Shown: one piece after another, positions 4,830 to 6,105 of the stretch | Numbering within the stretch: position 1 is the stretch's first letter | Layout: each line of letters starts with the position of its first letter | Origin: Actinomycetota bacterium | GTDB taxonomy: Bacteria > Actinomycetota > Actinomycetes > Mycobacteriales > Jatrophihabitantaceae | NCBI GenBank assembly: GCA_019241805.1 | Contig: JAFAWL010000302.1 | Coordinates: forward strand, 1 to 6,105 | Direction: 5' to 3' | DNA length: 6,105 nt | Program-made: the position numbers and the translations under genes | The notes under the pieces: model-generated | Told to the model about the DNA's origin: nothing | Databases searched by the model: none | The model's input: only the letters and a program-made list of their open reading frames with translations

Positions 4830-6105
4830 TCAGCCGGCGTCGGCTTGCACCACCACCGACGGCCAGCCCGATGCTCCCGAGGGGAAAGGCTCGCGACGCT
4901 GTTGATCCTGCTGGACTCCGTTCGCATCGGTCGCCCGCACCGTGATCGTGTGGGGACCCGCGGTCATCGGCGTCCAGGGCAGCACCCACTGCACCCAGGT
5001 GTCGTGGCTCGGCACCCTTCCCAGTCGCGCCGGCATCCACTCGGAATCGTCGATCTTGACTTCGACCGACTGGATTCCGACCCCTTGGTACCAGGCCACA
5101 CCGGCGATCGGAAACAGCTGACCGACCCGCACATGCTCGAAAGGCTTGGGTCGGTCGACGCGCGACTCGAGACGGATCGGCGCCCGAGCGGCCCACCCTC
5201 GTTGCACCCAGTAAGTCCGGCTTTTCGCGAACGTCGTCGCCTCCAGGCTCGTGAGCCACTTGCAGGCCGACACATAGCCGTAGAGGCCGGGTACGAGCAT
5301 GCGCACGGGAAAGCCGTGCTCAACGGGCAGCGGCTCGTCGTTCATTCCGACGGCGAGCATCGCGTCACGTCCGTCGAGGATGACCTCAGCCGGAGTGCCG
5401 ATCGTCATTCCGTCGACGGAGCTCGCCACGATCTGATCCGCGCTTCGTCGCAGGCCACACTCGTTCAAGAGGTCAGCCAGGCGCACGCCAAGGAATTTGG
5501 CCGTGCTGACATAGGAGCCACCGACCTCGTTAGAGACGCACGTCATCGTCACATACCGCTCGATCAGTGGCCGGCGCAGAAGTTCGTCGAAGGTGTAGGT
5601 CCGCGGACGATCAACCAGGCCGCGGATCGCGAGCCGCCAGGACTGCGCGTCGACCTGTGGCACGGTCAAGGCCGTGTCGACGCGGTAGAACGCGCGATTG
5701 GGAGTCACGAACGGTTGCCCGGCCGGGCTCAATTCGACACCGGATGGCAGGGCTGGTGCCGGGGAAGCCGGCGCCGGCAGCCGGATCGCCGCGCGTGATT
5801 TGGAAACGTCGAACCGCGCGCGCTGCCAAGTTCGGCCGCCGAGAGCACCGGCCAGACCGAAGGCGGCCAAGGCCCCACCGGTGATCAAGAACCGTCGACG
5901 CCCGGCCATGAATCTCCGCGTTCCGGGCGCCGGGGTTGGCAACGATCGGACGAGCGCGATCAGCGCAATTATGGCCGCCGCCGTGGCGAAAGCTGTCGGC
6001 ACAACGTCGCTGTCGCGATGTCCGTTCGTGGTCAGGGCGCTCAACATGCCGAGCACCCCGAACAGGAGCAGGCCGACCAGTCCGCCCCACAGCCATCGAA
6101 GGCCG
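4830..6105 (-). CDS. Membrane-anchored sulfite-oxidase-family molybdopterin oxidoreductase (5' end beyond window)
   Basis: The protein has a sulfite-oxidase-type Mo-cofactor domain predicted to face outside the membrane; the substrate is unknown. The frame is open to the right edge, where codons before the GTG at 6056 encode more of a membrane helix (RWLWGGLVGLLLFG), so the true start lies outside. Residues are numbered from that GTG. A second hydrophobic segment covers 20-37. Next come GRRRFLI (52-58) and FLITGGALAAFGLAGALGG (56-74), a twin-arginine-type segment. The catalytic domain shows TPNRAFYRVD (118-127), RLAIRGLVDRP (141-151), YTFDELL (154-160), MTCVSNEVGG (171-180; Cys173 is the expected Mo ligand), HGFPVRMLVPGLYGYVSACK (247-266) and WL-SLEAT (267-274). 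The C-terminal dimerisation-type Ig-like domain has VEVKIDDSEW (331-340), WTPMTAGPHTITVRATDANG (361-380) and a GWPSVVV end. A cytoplasmic or haem-linked redox partner is not visible here. Confidence 0.92.
   Translation of the reverse strand, partial: GLRWLWGGLVGLLLFGVLGMLSALTTNGHRDSDVVPTAFATAAAIIALIALVRSLPTPAPGTRRFMAGRRRFLITGGALAAFGLAGALGGRTWQRARFDVSKSRAAIRLPAPASPAPALPSGVELSPAGQPFVTPNRAFYRVDTALTVPQVDAQSWRLAIRGLVDRPRTYTFDELLRRPLIERYVTMTCVSNEVGGSYVSTAKFLGVRLADLLNECGLRRSADQIVASSVDGMTIGTPAEVILDGRDAMLAVGMNDEPLPVEHGFPVRMLVPGLYGYVSACKWLTSLEATTFAKSRTYWVQRGWAARAPIRLESRVDRPKPFEHVRVGQLFPIAGVAWYQGVGIQSVEVKIDDSEWMPARLGRVPSHDTWVQWVLPWTPMTAGPHTITVRATDANGVQQDQQRREPFPSGASGWPSVVVQADAG

Noticed and set aside
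4405..4905. A 166-codon plus-strand open frame across the NfeD-like gene and the intergenic region
   Set aside because: It spans an intergenic stretch and two gene ends without any motif. The minus-strand NfeD-like reading explains the conserved-looking strand pattern and fits the flotillin context.
4797..5798. A 333-codon open frame on the plus strand opposite the molybdoenzyme
   Set aside because: The composition (many His, Arg, Asp, Pro) is that of a frame shadow. The minus strand encodes a clear sulfite-oxidase-family protein over the same bases.
6054..6056. GTG at 6056 as the true start of the molybdoenzyme
   Set aside because: The frame stays open to the window edge, and the preceding codons encode the first half of a membrane helix that this start would cut.

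Overview
The window is high-GC DNA with dense, short-spaced genes and strong GC bias at third codon positions. An actinobacterium-type ThyX, an actinobacterial-style flotillin and a membrane molybdoenzyme of a type common in Actinomycetota all point to that phylum. The ThyX N-terminus resembles my recollection of the mycobacterial protein closely, but genus cannot be set from this window. No mobile element, tRNA, rRNA or CRISPR array is visible; it looks like ordinary chromosome.

Layout, left to right. (1) Minus strand: the first 54 codons of thyX (flavin-dependent thymidylate synthase, running off the left edge), preceded 43 nt upstream by a YcaQ/AlkX-type DNA-crosslink glycosylase gene. (2) An 83-bp divergent intergenic region (1471-1553), then two plus-strand genes: a DedA/VTT-domain membrane protein and a GNAT acetyltransferase. 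(3) A 25-bp convergent junction with a possible hairpin that includes both stop codons. (4) A minus-strand cluster read from 4710 to 2797: a very short NfeD-like OB-fold protein, a flotillin (SPFH) and a 91-residue protein I do not recognise. (5) Minus strand at the right edge: a sulfite-oxidase-family molybdopterin oxidoreductase with N-terminal membrane helices and an internal twin-arginine motif, whose start lies beyond the window.

How they fit together. ycaQ and thyX could be co-transcribed and join DNA-crosslink repair to thymidylate supply. The NfeD-like/flotillin pair matches the widespread pairing of SPFH proteins with NfeD partners in membrane microdomains; the 91-residue protein 9 nt downstream is the best candidate for something undescribed. 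Several genes (ycaQ, dedA, GNAT) lack a Shine-Dalgarno sequence and have a TANNNT-like box about 6-9 nt before the start codon, which suggests leaderless transcripts. By contrast thyX and the flotillin have clear Shine-Dalgarno sites.

The window is mostly conserved housekeeping or accessory genes. I see no clear new defence or biosynthetic system. The most interesting points are the compact NfeD-flotillin-unknown cluster and the probable dual Sec/Tat insertion of the molybdoenzyme.
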